Below are positions 24,382-33,184 of a DNA stretch of 38,805 bases, in pieces. Made by a program: the position numbers and the translations under genes. Position 1 is the stretch's first letter. Every line of letters begins with the position of its first letter. The stretch spans positions 1-38,805 of the forward strand of contig JAFURF010000030.1 in the NCBI GenBank assembly GCA_017471965.1. Direction: 5' to 3'. Under the pieces are notes generated by a model. That model did no database searches and was not told where the DNA came from. It saw only the letters and a list, made by a program, of their open reading frames with translations. The stretch comes from Bacteroidales bacterium (GTDB lineage Bacteria; Bacteroidota; Bacteroidia; Bacteroidales; UBA932).

Positions 24382-24786
24382 ATCTATCCTTTCTATCTTC
24401 AATTGCTGTATCTTGAAGTCCGTATCCATACAGTTGACGAAGATCGTCACCATGAACATTTCTCCTCCCGCATTAAGTGTTCCAAGGGCGTATTTCATGT
24501 TGGAGCGCCCTGCCTTATGGGTGATTTCAAAGGATCGTGGAGTGTATGACCTGAAGAAGGTCTTCATTATCTGCCTTGCCTGATTGCGGCTGGAGTCATT
24601 GGAAGTGGAGAATATCGTCACTTCAAGATTGTCCGAGAACCATGCGGACAGTTTCTCTGCATCTCCGCTTGCCAGATATTTGGCTATCGGATTGAATACA
24701 TCGTAACTTCTGTCCTGTGCTGACAGACCTGCACAGGAAAGTACTGCGATTGATGCAGCCAATACGCCTATGATATATTTGCCCAT
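24379..24786 (-). CDS. DUF4783-family exported protein
   Basis: The 135-residue product has a signal peptide (MGKYIIGVLAASIAVLSC...LSAQD). VLSC could also be read as a weak lipobox, so its anchoring is uncertain. The mature part (FNPIAKYLASGDAEKLSAWFSDNLEVTIF) matches DUF4783, a Bacteroidetes family with an NTF2-like look and no assigned function. An open frame extends upstream to 24852, but the -7 box at 24808-24815 lies inside it. The ATG at 24786 is therefore the likely start. The gene is single, convergent with xth and divergent from rlmH. Confidence 0.85.
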   Translation of the reverse strand: MGKYIIGVLAASIAVLSCAGLSAQDRSYDVFNPIAKYLASGDAEKLSAWFSDNLEVTIFSTSNDSSRNQARQIMKTFFRSYTPRSFEITHKAGRSNMKYALGTLNAGGEMFMVTIFVNCMDTDFKIQQLKIERID

Positions 24787-24807
24787 AATTTGACCTTGAA
24801 TCTGGTG

Positions 24808-24815
24808 CAAAGATA
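24808..24815 (-). promoter_or_regulatory. Promoter -7 element of the DUF4783 gene
   Basis: TATCTTTG on the minus strand, 21 bases upstream of the ATG at 24786. Confidence 0.65.
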
Positions 24816-24865
24816 CTGCAAATTTCGAGCCGCACAAAAAAGAAGGGGGCATACGGAAAATTATG

Positions 24866-24873
24866 TATATTTG
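24866..24873 (+). promoter_or_regulatory. Promoter -7 element of rlmH and the sensor kinase gene
   Basis: TATATTTG ends 23 bases before the rlmH ATG at 24897. Confidence 0.65.
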
Positions 24874-24896
24874 TACGATTATTGCAGTATAAAACG

Positions 24897-25370
24897 ATGA
24901 AGATCACATTGCTTACTGTCGGGAAGACGGACAAGGACTGGGTGAAGCAGGGTATGGACATCTATTTGTCTCGCCTCAAGCATTACATCCCGTTTTCTGT
25001 CGTGGAGATTCCCGAACTGAAAAACGTGTCGTCATTGACCAAGGACCAGATCAAGGTACGCGAAGGAGAACTTATACTTAAGAACGTCCGTCCTGCGGAT
25101 GACCTCATCCTGCTCGACGAGAGAGGAAAGGAGTACTCATCTGTGGAACTTGCAAAGGTCATACAGGACAAGATATCATATGCAGGCAAGGACATCGTCT
25201 TTGTCATAGGAGGAGCATATGGATTTTCTGATGCGGTATATGGCAGGGCAAACTCAAAAATATCACTTTCGAGGATGACATTCTCCCATCAGATGGTAAG
25301 AGCGATCTTCATAGAACAGATATACAGGGCCTTCACCATAATGAAAGGCGAACCATACCACCACGAATGA
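24897..25370 (+). CDS. rlmH: 23S rRNA pseudouridine-1915 N3-methyltransferase RlmH
   Basis: The 157-residue SPOUT methyltransferase modifies pseudouridine 1915 in helix 69 of 23S rRNA. Length and motifs fit the family closely: MKITLLTVGKT at the start, LDERGKEYSS, the SAM-binding knot FVIGGAYGFSD, and the C-terminal EQIYRAFTIMKGEPYHHE. A TTG five codons upstream is in frame, but the ATG at 24897 gives the family N-terminus. The stop overlaps the ATG of the histidine kinase gene (ATGA). Confidence 0.96.
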   Translation: MKITLLTVGKTDKDWVKQGMDIYLSRLKHYIPFSVVEIPELKNVSSLTKDQIKVREGELILKNVRPADDLILLDERGKEYSSVELAKVIQDKISYAGKDIVFVIGGAYGFSDAVYGRANSKISLSRMTFSHQMVRAIFIEQIYRAFTIMKGEPYHHE

Positions 25371-28300
25371 CTATGCAAAACGGAGATTTCAAAAAGAAAA
25401 GACTTCCGCTCATTCTGCTGCTCCTTGCTCTTTTTCTCCTTCTGCTCTCACTGGCTGGAAACAGTGGAGACAACAATCTGGAGAACATTTCTGCGAAGAC
25501 TGAGGAGCGGCTGGAAGAAAGGCTCATGGTACTGGACAGATACGTTCAGGATGCACTTTCCGGGACAGACGGATGCTTGGGGGAAATTCCGGAAGACATG
25601 GTCATATACAGATATGAGAATGACTCCCTGCAGTCATGGAGCAACCAGTTTCCGCTGATGAATGACAACATCAGTACACGTCTGGTGACTCAGAGACTGA
25701 CCAGTTTCAACAACCGCCTGCATTCGCCTCTGGCAGATGTCACGGGAGAGGTCTCATACATGAATCTCGGTCCCAAGTGGTTTGTCATCAAGTCGGTTCA
25801 AGCGGAAGGGAATGTGAAGGTGATTGCCGGTCTTGAGATAAAGAATGCACTTATAGATGACCTGAGGATATCCGAAAACGGAGTAAATCGTCATCTGCGT
25901 CTGGGCAAGGGATATTCAGTCGCTCCAATTACCAGTAGCGGCGGTTATGTGATATCCATAGGGGAAATACCTCTTTTCAAGGTGATGTATGATACAGGGC
26001 AGGCTGCTCCTTTCTTCGACAATTCGATATTGAGATGGCTTGCATTGCTCCTTCTTGCCTTGTCTTCCATACTGTATCTTTCAGGACACAGGACTTTCAA
26101 GGTATACTTCTCCGTATTGTTCATGCTGGCCGCTCTTACATCAGCCGCATATATATGGGAAATGCAGATGAGCGGGTCTGAAGAATTGTTTTCTCCGACC
26201 CTGTACGCGGACGGTCCCGTTCTTTTCTCTCTTGGAGCCTTGATACTTCTGAATACCTTCATCACGATATTCCACCTCTGCACGTATATGATGAGGGAGA
26301 ATATCGCCAGAATCATTCATGCAAAAAGAGAAAACAGAAAGAGGAACCTGTTCTTGTATGGCCTGTTATGCCTGTTGCTCGCTTCGGCTACTCTGGTCTA
26401 TACGAGTATCACGTTGGAAAGTCTGATAATGAACTCCAATATCAGCATGGAACTGTACAGGGGCAACAGTGAAATCATATATACCGTTCTGGTATATCTT
26501 TCCTATACGGCCCTTCTTTTCTGCATCATGCTCATGATTCAGGCTCTCCAGCCTGTGATGAGAGAGGTCTACGGCTTCCGATACAATGTCTTCAAGGTGC
26601 GGAATCTGGCCATCTTCGCCTTTTTCTGCTCATTGTACTTCACTGTTGTTTCTGCTGTGCTCGGATTCCGGAAGGAGCAGGACAGGATCATGGTATGGGC
26701 GAACCGTCTTGCTGTTGAAAGAGACCTGGGTCTGGAACTTCAGTTACGTTCTGTAGAGGAGCAGATTGCAGGAGACCAACTTATAGCATCGCTTGCCGAA
26801 CTGGAAAACACTCAGAATATCCTTCTCAACAGAATTTCGGAATACTATCTGACCCGTACACGTCAGGGTTACAACATGAAACTGCTCCTGTTCAAGGATA
26901 CAGACAAGAGAGGTATTGCGTATTTCAATGAAATCGTAGGCGCAGGAACTGCTATTGCCCCAGGCTCAAACTTCCTGTTCATTACAGACAGTCAGGGCCG
27001 CAGCAAATACGCCGGGACATTCGTCTTTTATTCGAAGGAGGCCGGTCTGACCAGAATGCTTCTGGAAATCGAACCTGACTCAAACAGGGAGGACAGAGGA
27101 TACTACAGTCTTCTCGGGCAGTTCTCCAACCCGGGAGGAATAAATATCCCCAATCTGTATTCTTATGCAAAGTACTCGTCCGACAGACTCATGTCGTACA
27201 AGGGCAACTATCCATACCCTACGATATATTCGCATGTGGACAAGGGCGACCTTTACAAGAAGAAAGAAGAGGTTCTCCGACTCAACAATCATGTCCATTT
27301 CCTCTATCTCGTAAGCGAGGATGAATTTATAGTGATTTCGCGCCCTAAGCGCGGAGCCATGGTATACTTCATATCGTTCTCCTATCTGTTCCTTGCCCTT
27401 TCTGCCCTTCTTTATATATTTGCGCGCAACGATGAAAAGAAGAAGGCTTTCAGAAGCAATTATTTCAGAACCAGGATCAATTCCATCCTGTTCGTGTCAT
27501 CCTTCATGATTCTGGCAAGCATGACAGTCATCAGCGTTCTCTTTGTGTATAGGAGGAATAAGGCCAACATGAATGACCTTATGTCCACCAAGATAACGAC
27601 GATCCAGGCTCTTGTCGAGAACCGTGTGCGGTCGGCGGGCACATGGCAGGAACTCACCGGTCAGGATATGACTGCAGCCCTTGAAGGAATCGGCAACACG
27701 ACCAAGTCGGACATAACCCTCTATACCCCTGCAGGCAAGGTGTTCAAGTCAACGACACCAGAGGTGTTCGAGAAGATGATTCTGGGAAGCCGTATTGACC
27801 AGCAGGCCTTCCACAACATCCGGCATCTGAACCAGAGATACTTTATCCATAGAGAAAGCATCAACGACTTTGAATACTGGTCGATGTATGCTCCTGTATT
27901 CAATGACCAAGGAGAACTCCTGACCATCATAGGAGTGCCATATACGGACCGGAACTATGACTTCCGCAGGGAGGCCTTCTTCCATGCGGCCATGATCATC
28001 AATCTGTTTATACTTCTGCTGATAGGCTCACTTCTTTTCAGTACTAGGGAAGTGAACTCCCTCTTCTCGCCACTGATCGAAATGGGAAAGAAGATGAATG
28101 TGGCGGATGTGCATAATCTTGAATACATCATCTATAAGAGGGATGATGAGATATCTTCACTTGTGGATGCGTACAACCGAATGGTACATGACCTGTCTGA
28201 CTCGACCAGACAACTGGCGCAGGCTGAAAGAGACAAGGCGTGGAGCCAGATGGCCCGTCAGGTCGCCCATGAGATCAAGAATCCTCTGACTCCTATCAAA

Positions 28301-28945
28301 CTACAGTTACAGCGCCTGATCAGGATGAAGACCAACAACAATCCTGCATGGGAGGAAAGGTTTGACGAGGTGTCTGCCATAGTCCTTGAACATATAGACA
28401 TCCTTACTGAGACTGCAAACGAATTTTCGACCTTTGCAAAACTCTATAGCGAGGAGCCTGTTCTGATAGACCTTGACAGGACCCTTAAGGATCAGTTGAC
28501 CATCTTCGACAACAAGGACAACATTCGTCTGGACTATATAGGTATGGAAGGGGCAATGGTAATGGCGCCTAAGCCTCAACTGATCCGCGTCTTTGTCAAC
28601 CTTATGACCAATGCCGTCCAGGCTGTGGAAATACAGCAGAAGGAAGCCTTGGACAGAGGCGAAGAACCGGAAACAGGAAAAGTGCTGGTCTGCCTCAGAA
28701 ACAGCACAAAGGAAGGGTATTACGACATTGTGTTCGATGACAATGGCCCTGGAGTAAGCGAAGAGAACATGGTAAGACTCTTTACTCCTAACTTCACCAC
28801 AAAGAGTTCCGGTACAGGTCTAGGACTCGCCATATGCAGAAACATCATAGAAAAATGCGAGGGCGAGATCCGTTATCAGAGATCATTCGCCCTCGGTGGT
28901 GCATCTTTTGTGGTTACTTTGCCGAAAATATCTGAAAGCAGGTAG
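25367..28945 (+). CDS. Large NtrY-like membrane sensor histidine kinase
   Basis: The 1192-residue product has one helix at about 13-30, an extracytoplasmic part to about 215, and then some six helices to about 430. A long second sensor-like region follows, helices near 665-685 and 705-725, an extracytoplasmic part, and a last helix near 870-892. The cytosolic end has a HAMP linker, a HisKA domain with the phosphorylated H968 in VAHEIKNPLTP, and an ATPase domain with N1082 in NLMTNAVQAV, DNGPGVSE and GTGLGLAICRNI. The HEIKNPLTPI form is typical of NtrY kinases. No response regulator is adjacent, so its partner is elsewhere. It overlaps rlmH by 4 bases, and its stop lies in a short hairpin before cysS. 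Confidence 0.92.
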   Translation: MTMQNGDFKKKRLPLILLLLALFLLLLSLAGNSGDNNLENISAKTEERLEERLMVLDRYVQDALSGTDGCLGEIPEDMVIYRYENDSLQSWSNQFPLMNDNISTRLVTQRLTSFNNRLHSPLADVTGEVSYMNLGPKWFVIKSVQAEGNVKVIAGLEIKNALIDDLRISENGVNRHLRLGKGYSVAPITSSGGYVISIGEIPLFKVMYDTGQAAPFFDNSILRWLALLLLALSSILYLSGHRTFKVYFSVLFMLAALTSAAYIWEMQMSGSEELFSPTLYADGPVLFSLGALILLNTFITIFHLCTYMMRENIARIIHAKRENRKRNLFLYGLLCLLLASATLVYTSITLESLIMNSNISMELYRGNSEIIYTVLVYLSYTALLFCIMLMIQALQPVMREVYGFRYNVFKVRNLAIFAFFCSLYFTVVSAVLGFRKEQDRIMVWANRLAVERDLGLELQLRSVEEQIAGDQLIASLAELENTQNILLNRISEYYLTRTRQGYNMKLLLFKDTDKRGIAYFNEIVGAGTAIAPGSNFLFITDSQGRSKYAGTFVFYSKEAGLTRMLLEIEPDSNREDRGYYSLLGQFSNPGGINIPNLYSYAKYSSDRLMSYKGNYPYPTIYSHVDKGDLYKKKEEVLRLNNHVHFLYLVSEDEFIVISRPKRGAMVYFISFSYLFLALSALLYIFARNDEKKKAFRSNYFRTRINSILFVSSFMILASMTVISVLFVYRRNKANMNDLMSTKITTIQALVENRVRSAGTWQELTGQDMTAALEGIGNTTKSDITLYTPAGKVFKSTTPEVFEKMILGSRIDQQAFHNIRHLNQRYFIHRESINDFEYWSMYAPVFNDQGELLTIIGVPYTDRNYDFRREAFFHAAMIINLFILLLIGSLLFSTREVNSLFSPLIEMGKKMNVADVHNLEYIIYKRDDEISSLVDAYNRMVHDLSDSTRQLAQAERDKAWSQMARQVAHEIKNPLTPIKLQLQRLIRMKTNNNPAWEERFDEVSAIVLEHIDILTETANEFSTFAKLYSEEPVLIDLDRTLKDQLTIFDNKDNIRLDYIGMEGAMVMAPKPQLIRVFVNLMTNAVQAVEIQQKEALDRGEEPETGKVLVCLRNSTKEGYYDIVFDDNGPGVSEENMVRLFTPNFTTKSSGTGLGLAICRNIIEKCEGEIRYQRSFALGGASFVVTLPKISESR

Positions 28946-28954
28946 AGACCTGCT
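28937..28954. terminator. Short hairpin between the kinase gene and cysS
   Basis: AGCAGGT pairs with ACCTGCT around an AGAG loop and includes the kinase stop codon. A proper U run is missing in both directions, so it may be only a weak terminator or an mRNA-end structure. Confidence 0.35.
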
Positions 28955-28960
28955 GCAAGT

Positions 28961-30499
28961 TTATTCCAGTGTCCATTCGGTTCCTTCCTTGGTATCCTTG
29001 ATCTGGATGCCGAGAGCCTTGAGGTCATCGCGGATGCGGTCGCTGGTAGCCCAGTCCTTTGCCGCCTTTGCCGCCTTGCGCTGTTCGAGAACCATCTGCA
29101 TGAGTCCGTCGATAGTCTGCATTGCCTTTCCGCCTTCGTTCTCGTCATCGCGCAGGCCGAGGACTCCGAACACGATGTTGTCGAAGAGGTCCACAAGAGC
29201 CTTGCAGTCGGTTGCATCAAGAGTCATCTTCCTGTCCTTCGCGGTGTTTATTATGCGGACTGCATCAAAGATATGTGACAGGGCTATAGGCGTATTGAGG
29301 TCGTCGCATAGAGCGTCATAGACATTTCCTACAAGTTCACGCACTTCAGCGTTTGTAGCGGTGACTGTATCCGGTGCAAGGGCAGAAATGAACTCTCCGT
29401 AGGCCAGGCCGGGCGCTGCCTGTACTCCGACAGCAGAAGCGAGAGCCTTGAGGTCCTTGTATGCCTGCATGATTCTCTTCAGTCCCTTCTCTGCCGCCTG
29501 GAGTGCCTCGTTGCTGAAATCAAGAGTGCCGCGGTAGTGAGCCTGAAGGATGAAGAACCTTACGGTCATAGGGGAATATGCCTGCTCCAGTTTGGCATGT
29601 CTTCCTGCAAAAAGTTCAGGAAGGGTGATGAAGTTACCCAATGACTTGCCCATCTTCTTGCCCTCGATGGTGATCATGTTGTTGTGCATCCAGTACTTCA
29701 CTCCACTGGTGCCGCGTGACGCTGTGTTCTGCGCGATCTCGCATTCGTGATGAGGGAAAAGAAGGTCCATTCCTCCTCCGTGGATGTCGAACTCCTTGCC
29801 GAGATACTTCTCGCTCATTGCAGAGCACTCGAGATGCCAGCCAGGGAAGCCGTCGCTCCATGGCGAAGGCCAGCGCATGATATGCTCCGGTGACGCCTTC
29901 TTCCAAAGGGCGAAATCGTATGAAGCCCTCTTGTCCTGTTGTCCGTCAAGGTCGCGTGTGCCTTCCTTCACTTCGTCGAGAGTGCGTCCTGAAAGCACGC
30001 CGTATCTGTGGCCCTTGTCATATTTGAGGACGTCGAAATATATCGAACCGTTGCTTTCATATGCGTAGCCGGCCTCGATGATCTTCTTGACGAGATCGAT
30101 CTGCTCGATGATGTGCCCGGATGCACGTGGCTCGATCGAAGGAGGCGCCACATTGAGCATCCTCATCGCCTCATGGTAGGCCAGAGTGCATCTCTGGACC
30201 ACCTCCATCGGCTCCAACTGTTCGAGACGTGCCTTCTTTGCAATCTTGTCCTCTCCTTCGTCCGCATCATGCTCAAGATGTCCTACGTCGGTGATGTTGC
30301 GGACATATCTTACCTTATAGCCGAGATGGCGGAGGAGTTTGACGAACACGTCATATGTCACGCCGGGTCTGGCATGGCCGAGGTGCGCGTCTCCATATAC
30401 AGTCGGACCGCAGACATAAAGGCCTACATGTCCTTCATTGATGGGCTTGAAGATTTCTTTCTTTCTCGAAAGCGAATTGGTTATATATAAATCTCTCAT
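28961..30499 (-). CDS. cysS: Cysteinyl-tRNA synthetase
   Basis: The 512-residue class I synthetase charges tRNA-Cys. C30 in LYVCGPTVY and the later WHLECSAM and HHECEIAQ stretches supply the zinc site that selects cysteine. The HIGH motif appears as HLGH at 39-42 and the KMSKS motif as KKMGKSLGN. The C-terminal helical and tRNA-binding parts look complete. An open frame runs up to 30562, but the ATG at 30499 ([10 protein letters not shown]) fits the family and lies 27 bases after the promoter box, so it is chosen. The gene is single, convergent with the kinase gene. Confidence 0.96.
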   Translation of the reverse strand: MRDLYITNSLSRKKEIFKPINEGHVGLYVCGPTVYGDAHLGHARPGVTYDVFVKLLRHLGYKVRYVRNITDVGHLEHDADEGEDKIAKKARLEQLEPMEVVQRCTLAYHEAMRMLNVAPPSIEPRASGHIIEQIDLVKKIIEAGYAYESNGSIYFDVLKYDKGHRYGVLSGRTLDEVKEGTRDLDGQQDKRASYDFALWKKASPEHIMRWPSPWSDGFPGWHLECSAMSEKYLGKEFDIHGGGMDLLFPHHECEIAQNTASRGTSGVKYWMHNNMITIEGKKMGKSLGNFITLPELFAGRHAKLEQAYSPMTVRFFILQAHYRGTLDFSNEALQAAEKGLKRIMQAYKDLKALASAVGVQAAPGLAYGEFISALAPDTVTATNAEVRELVGNVYDALCDDLNTPIALSHIFDAVRIINTAKDRKMTLDATDCKALVDLFDNIVFGVLGLRDDENEGGKAMQTIDGLMQMVLEQRKAAKAAKDWATSDRIRDDLKALGIQIKDTKEGTEWTLE

Positions 30500-30526
30500 T
30501 GTTTTATGATTTTTCACTCCAATCTG

Positions 30527-30534
30527 CAAATATA
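30527..30534 (-). promoter_or_regulatory. Promoter -7 element of cysS
   Basis: TATATTTG on the minus strand, exactly 13 bases from the divergent box at 30548. Confidence 0.65.
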
Positions 30535-30547
30535 GTGAAATAATCAG

Positions 30548-30555
30548 TACCTTTG
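30548..30555 (+). promoter_or_regulatory. Promoter -7 element of the large secreted protein gene
   Basis: TACCTTTG ends 28 bases before the ATG at 30584. Confidence 0.65.
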
Positions 30556-30583
30556 ACCGCATTTTGTTCTGAAACCTTTAATT

Positions 30584-32659
30584 ATGAAAAGACTGGCCGC
30601 CATCATATCCCTTCTGGTACTTCTCGCTACCGTTAATCCATCCCATGCTCAGAGCCGTAAGGCTTTTTCTCCTGAAAGCATCTATCGTCCGGTATACGGC
30701 TATGTGATAGATACCCTGACCAGTCAGCCGATGCAGAAGGTCATGGTATATGGCTTTGATTCGATTGATGATGCCAATGTAGGCAGAGATGCCCTTCTGC
30801 AGTCGCGTAGTCCGCTGAAGGCCAGGACGAAAGGTGATGTGGTGGAGACGATGACCGATGCATCCGGAAGATATATGCTGCCGGTCCTGAGCAGCGGAGC
30901 CCTTCTTTTTTATTTTGCGGATACAAAGAAGATAGTGGTTAAGGAAGTCTGCGGGCGCAACAGTGTGAGCATAGGAAAGAAGGATGAGAAGCCTGCTTTT
31001 TCAATTGATCTTTCTGCATATTCTGTCGCCCCTGTCCGATCTGGAAGCGTCAGGCCGTCCGGTGTGAAGATGGGACTTGATTTCAACTACCATTTCCCTT
31101 ATCGTGGAGAAGACAGGAAGAATTGCCGTATAGTTGTGGAACGTATCATGACGGATGTGGAGACCGGTGAGGTCCTGACCCGCCATGTACCTGTCGTGCG
31201 TGACGGCAAAGGCTACCGCCGCATGAAGAAGAAGGCAATGGCAAAAGGTCTGGCTCCGTCAGACACCCTGCTTGACCTTGCCAGAAAGTTCAAGCCTCTG
31301 GTGGATTCTACTTCCGTTGTCCGTATAAAGGATTCCATCGATACGGAACTCTGGAAAGACAGGTGCTTCTCTCTTGACTATGCGATATCTCTGGATAATG
31401 CAGGCACAGTAAGCGGTCTCGACACCCTCCATATAATGACCAATCGTGTAGACCGTCCTCTGAAGTATCTGGACAGTCGTTTCGCTCCATACGAGTGGGT
31501 TCCGGAAGAGCCGGTGGAGAACAAGCGTAAGCCGGTCAGGAGAAAACTGACTCTTGAGGGAGAGTATGACGGTGAGGTGCCGGAAATGCTCAAGGATTCG
31601 GCCTATACTCTGGCCGGCCTGTATATCAAGGCTGTGGTTGCGCCGAAGACGACGTATGCAGAGGACATGGCAGCGGCAGATGCGCGCGTCGAGGAAGTCA
31701 TGGGTGACCTGCGAGGTATCTTCGGTGAAAGGATAAACAAGGATGTCCGTGTGATCCGTACCTCAGAGGTGGTGGTGCTGTCGAAATTGGCCGATGCCAT
31801 TGAAGATGACATGCCAGAGGTTGCCGAAAAGATGAGGAAGGTGGTGAGGAAGTATCCGGATGATCCTGATGCACAGATAATTGAACTGTCTTCTATGCCT
31901 GAATATGAGAAGTTTGTCCTGCCGATGCTGGAGGATATGGAAAGAGTGGAATACAGATATGAATTCCATACTCTCAGGAGGTTCTCGCGCAGTCAGTATC
32001 TCGGTCTTCTGAGTTATGCGGACGATGACGACGAAAGGGAGAGAATATGCCTTCAGGCTCTGGAAGAATCATCTGTTCTGGAGGGCTCGACCTGGGACTA
32101 TGCGGCAAATACTCTTGCTTCTGTCTATATCAGGAAGGGCTGCGCCGATACTCTTCTGCTGGCGCCTTTCGCAGCAATGGAGCCGGATGAGGATGTTCAT
32201 GACGAGATGTCTGCCAATCATGTGGTCATGCTCATGATGGCCGGAGAAAACGGCAGGGCCTCTTCGCTCGCGAAGATGCTTCCGGAACAGTATGCGGGCC
32301 TGAAGGAAGTTTCAGAATGCCTTGCGGGCGGGGAACCGTCCGGAAAGGACGGCATCGCTCAGATACGTGCCACATCTGTCAGAAACGATGTCCTGATGGA
32401 TATGTATGAGAGGAATGTGGGAGACGCAACCCTTGCCAGGATAGACGGAATGGATGACGGAGATGCCATGAAATGGTACCTCAAGGCCCGGGCGATATGC
32501 CTTGTCTGCGGAGATGACATTCTGGGAGAAAAGCAGAATGTGAAGGCCTGTCTGGAGAAAGCATTCGCTATGGATGAATCTTTGAAGAAGACAGCGGCTC
32601 TGGATGCCGGAATAAACGAACATGTGCTTAAGGAAGTACTGGGAGTTTTTGTCCTTTGA
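30584..32659 (+). CDS. Large secreted protein with carboxypeptidase-regulatory-like domain, unknown
   Basis: The 691-residue product has a clear Sec signal peptide (cleavage near PSHAQS, about residue 22). Residues about 35-110 resemble the carboxypeptidase regulatory-like beta sandwich (VYGYVIDTLTSQPMQKVMVY, TMTDASGRYMLPVLSSG), common at the start of Bacteroidetes outer-membrane and periplasmic proteins. The middle is rich in charged, mixed structure (repeated KDSIDTELW- and KDSAYTL-like pieces). The last 280 residues are mostly helical and could be TPR-like, but no consensus is clear. There is no TonB plug or barrel. It stands alone between cysS and the purine operon. I do not recognise a characterised relative. 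Confidence 0.8.
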   Translation: MKRLAAIISLLVLLATVNPSHAQSRKAFSPESIYRPVYGYVIDTLTSQPMQKVMVYGFDSIDDANVGRDALLQSRSPLKARTKGDVVETMTDASGRYMLPVLSSGALLFYFADTKKIVVKEVCGRNSVSIGKKDEKPAFSIDLSAYSVAPVRSGSVRPSGVKMGLDFNYHFPYRGEDRKNCRIVVERIMTDVETGEVLTRHVPVVRDGKGYRRMKKKAMAKGLAPSDTLLDLARKFKPLVDSTSVVRIKDSIDTELWKDRCFSLDYAISLDNAGTVSGLDTLHIMTNRVDRPLKYLDSRFAPYEWVPEEPVENKRKPVRRKLTLEGEYDGEVPEMLKDSAYTLAGLYIKAVVAPKTTYAEDMAAADARVEEVMGDLRGIFGERINKDVRVIRTSEVVVLSKLADAIEDDMPEVAEKMRKVVRKYPDDPDAQIIELSSMPEYEKFVLPMLEDMERVEYRYEFHTLRRFSRSQYLGLLSYADDDDERERICLQALEESSVLEGSTWDYAANTLASVYIRKGCADTLLLAPFAAMEPDEDVHDEMSANHVVMLMMAGENGRASSLAKMLPEQYAGLKEVSECLAGGEPSGKDGIAQIRATSVRNDVLMDMYERNVGDATLARIDGMDDGDAMKWYLKARAICLVCGDDILGEKQNVKACLEKAFAMDESLKKTAALDAGINEHVLKEVLGVFVL

Positions 32660-32685
32660 TGTAATCAAATAAATAAAACTTTCAC

Positions 32686-32693
32686 TATATTTG
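32686..32693 (+). promoter_or_regulatory. Promoter -7 element of the purE-purL-purF operon
   Basis: TATATTTG ends 19 bases before the purE ATG. No purine riboswitch or other leader fold fits in the short leader. Confidence 0.65.
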
Positions 32694-32712
32694 CGGCTTA
32701 ATTCAGAAATGT

Positions 32713-33180
32713 ATGAAAGTCGCAATCATTATGGGTTCGACCAGCGACCTTGAGATCATGTCGCAGGCGATCAATGTCCTCGAAGGATTCGGAGTCGAGG
32801 TGTTAAAGAAGGTTATCAGCGCACACAGGACTCCTGACCTCATGTGCGAATTCGCAAAGTCAGCAAAATCGGAAGGAATAGGCGTGATCATCGCCGGAGC
32901 GGGTGGAGCAGCCCATGTTGCAGGCGTGGTTGCAGGAATGACCACGGTCCCTGTGATCGGAGTGCCGATCCAGACCAAGGCCCTCGGCGGAATGGATTCT
33001 CTTCTGTCCATCGTACAGATGCCTGCAGGCATTCCAGTAGCGACCATGGCCATCAACGGTGCGAAGAACGCAGGTCTCTTCGCTGCACAGATTCTTGCCT
33101 TGACAGATGAGGTACTGGCCGCGAAACTTGACCAGTTCAGAAAGGAGCAGACCCAGAAAGTTCTTGAAGCAACAATATAA
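32713..33180 (+). CDS. purE: N5-carboxyaminoimidazole ribonucleotide mutase PurE
   Basis: The 155-residue class I PurE converts N5-CAIR to CAIR in de novo purine synthesis and normally forms an octamer. Motifs are intact: MGSTSDLE, the SAHRTP loop with the catalytic His, [12 protein letters not shown] and [15 protein letters not shown]. Its partner PurK is not in this window. The ATG of purL lies 4 bases after the stop. Confidence 0.96.
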   Translation: MKVAIIMGSTSDLEIMSQAINVLEGFGVEVLKKVISAHRTPDLMCEFAKSAKSEGIGVIIAGAGGAAHVAGVVAGMTTVPVIGVPIQTKALGGMDSLLSIVQMPAGIPVATMAINGAKNAGLFAAQILALTDEVLAAKLDQFRKEQTQKVLEATI

Positions 33181-33184
33181 GACT

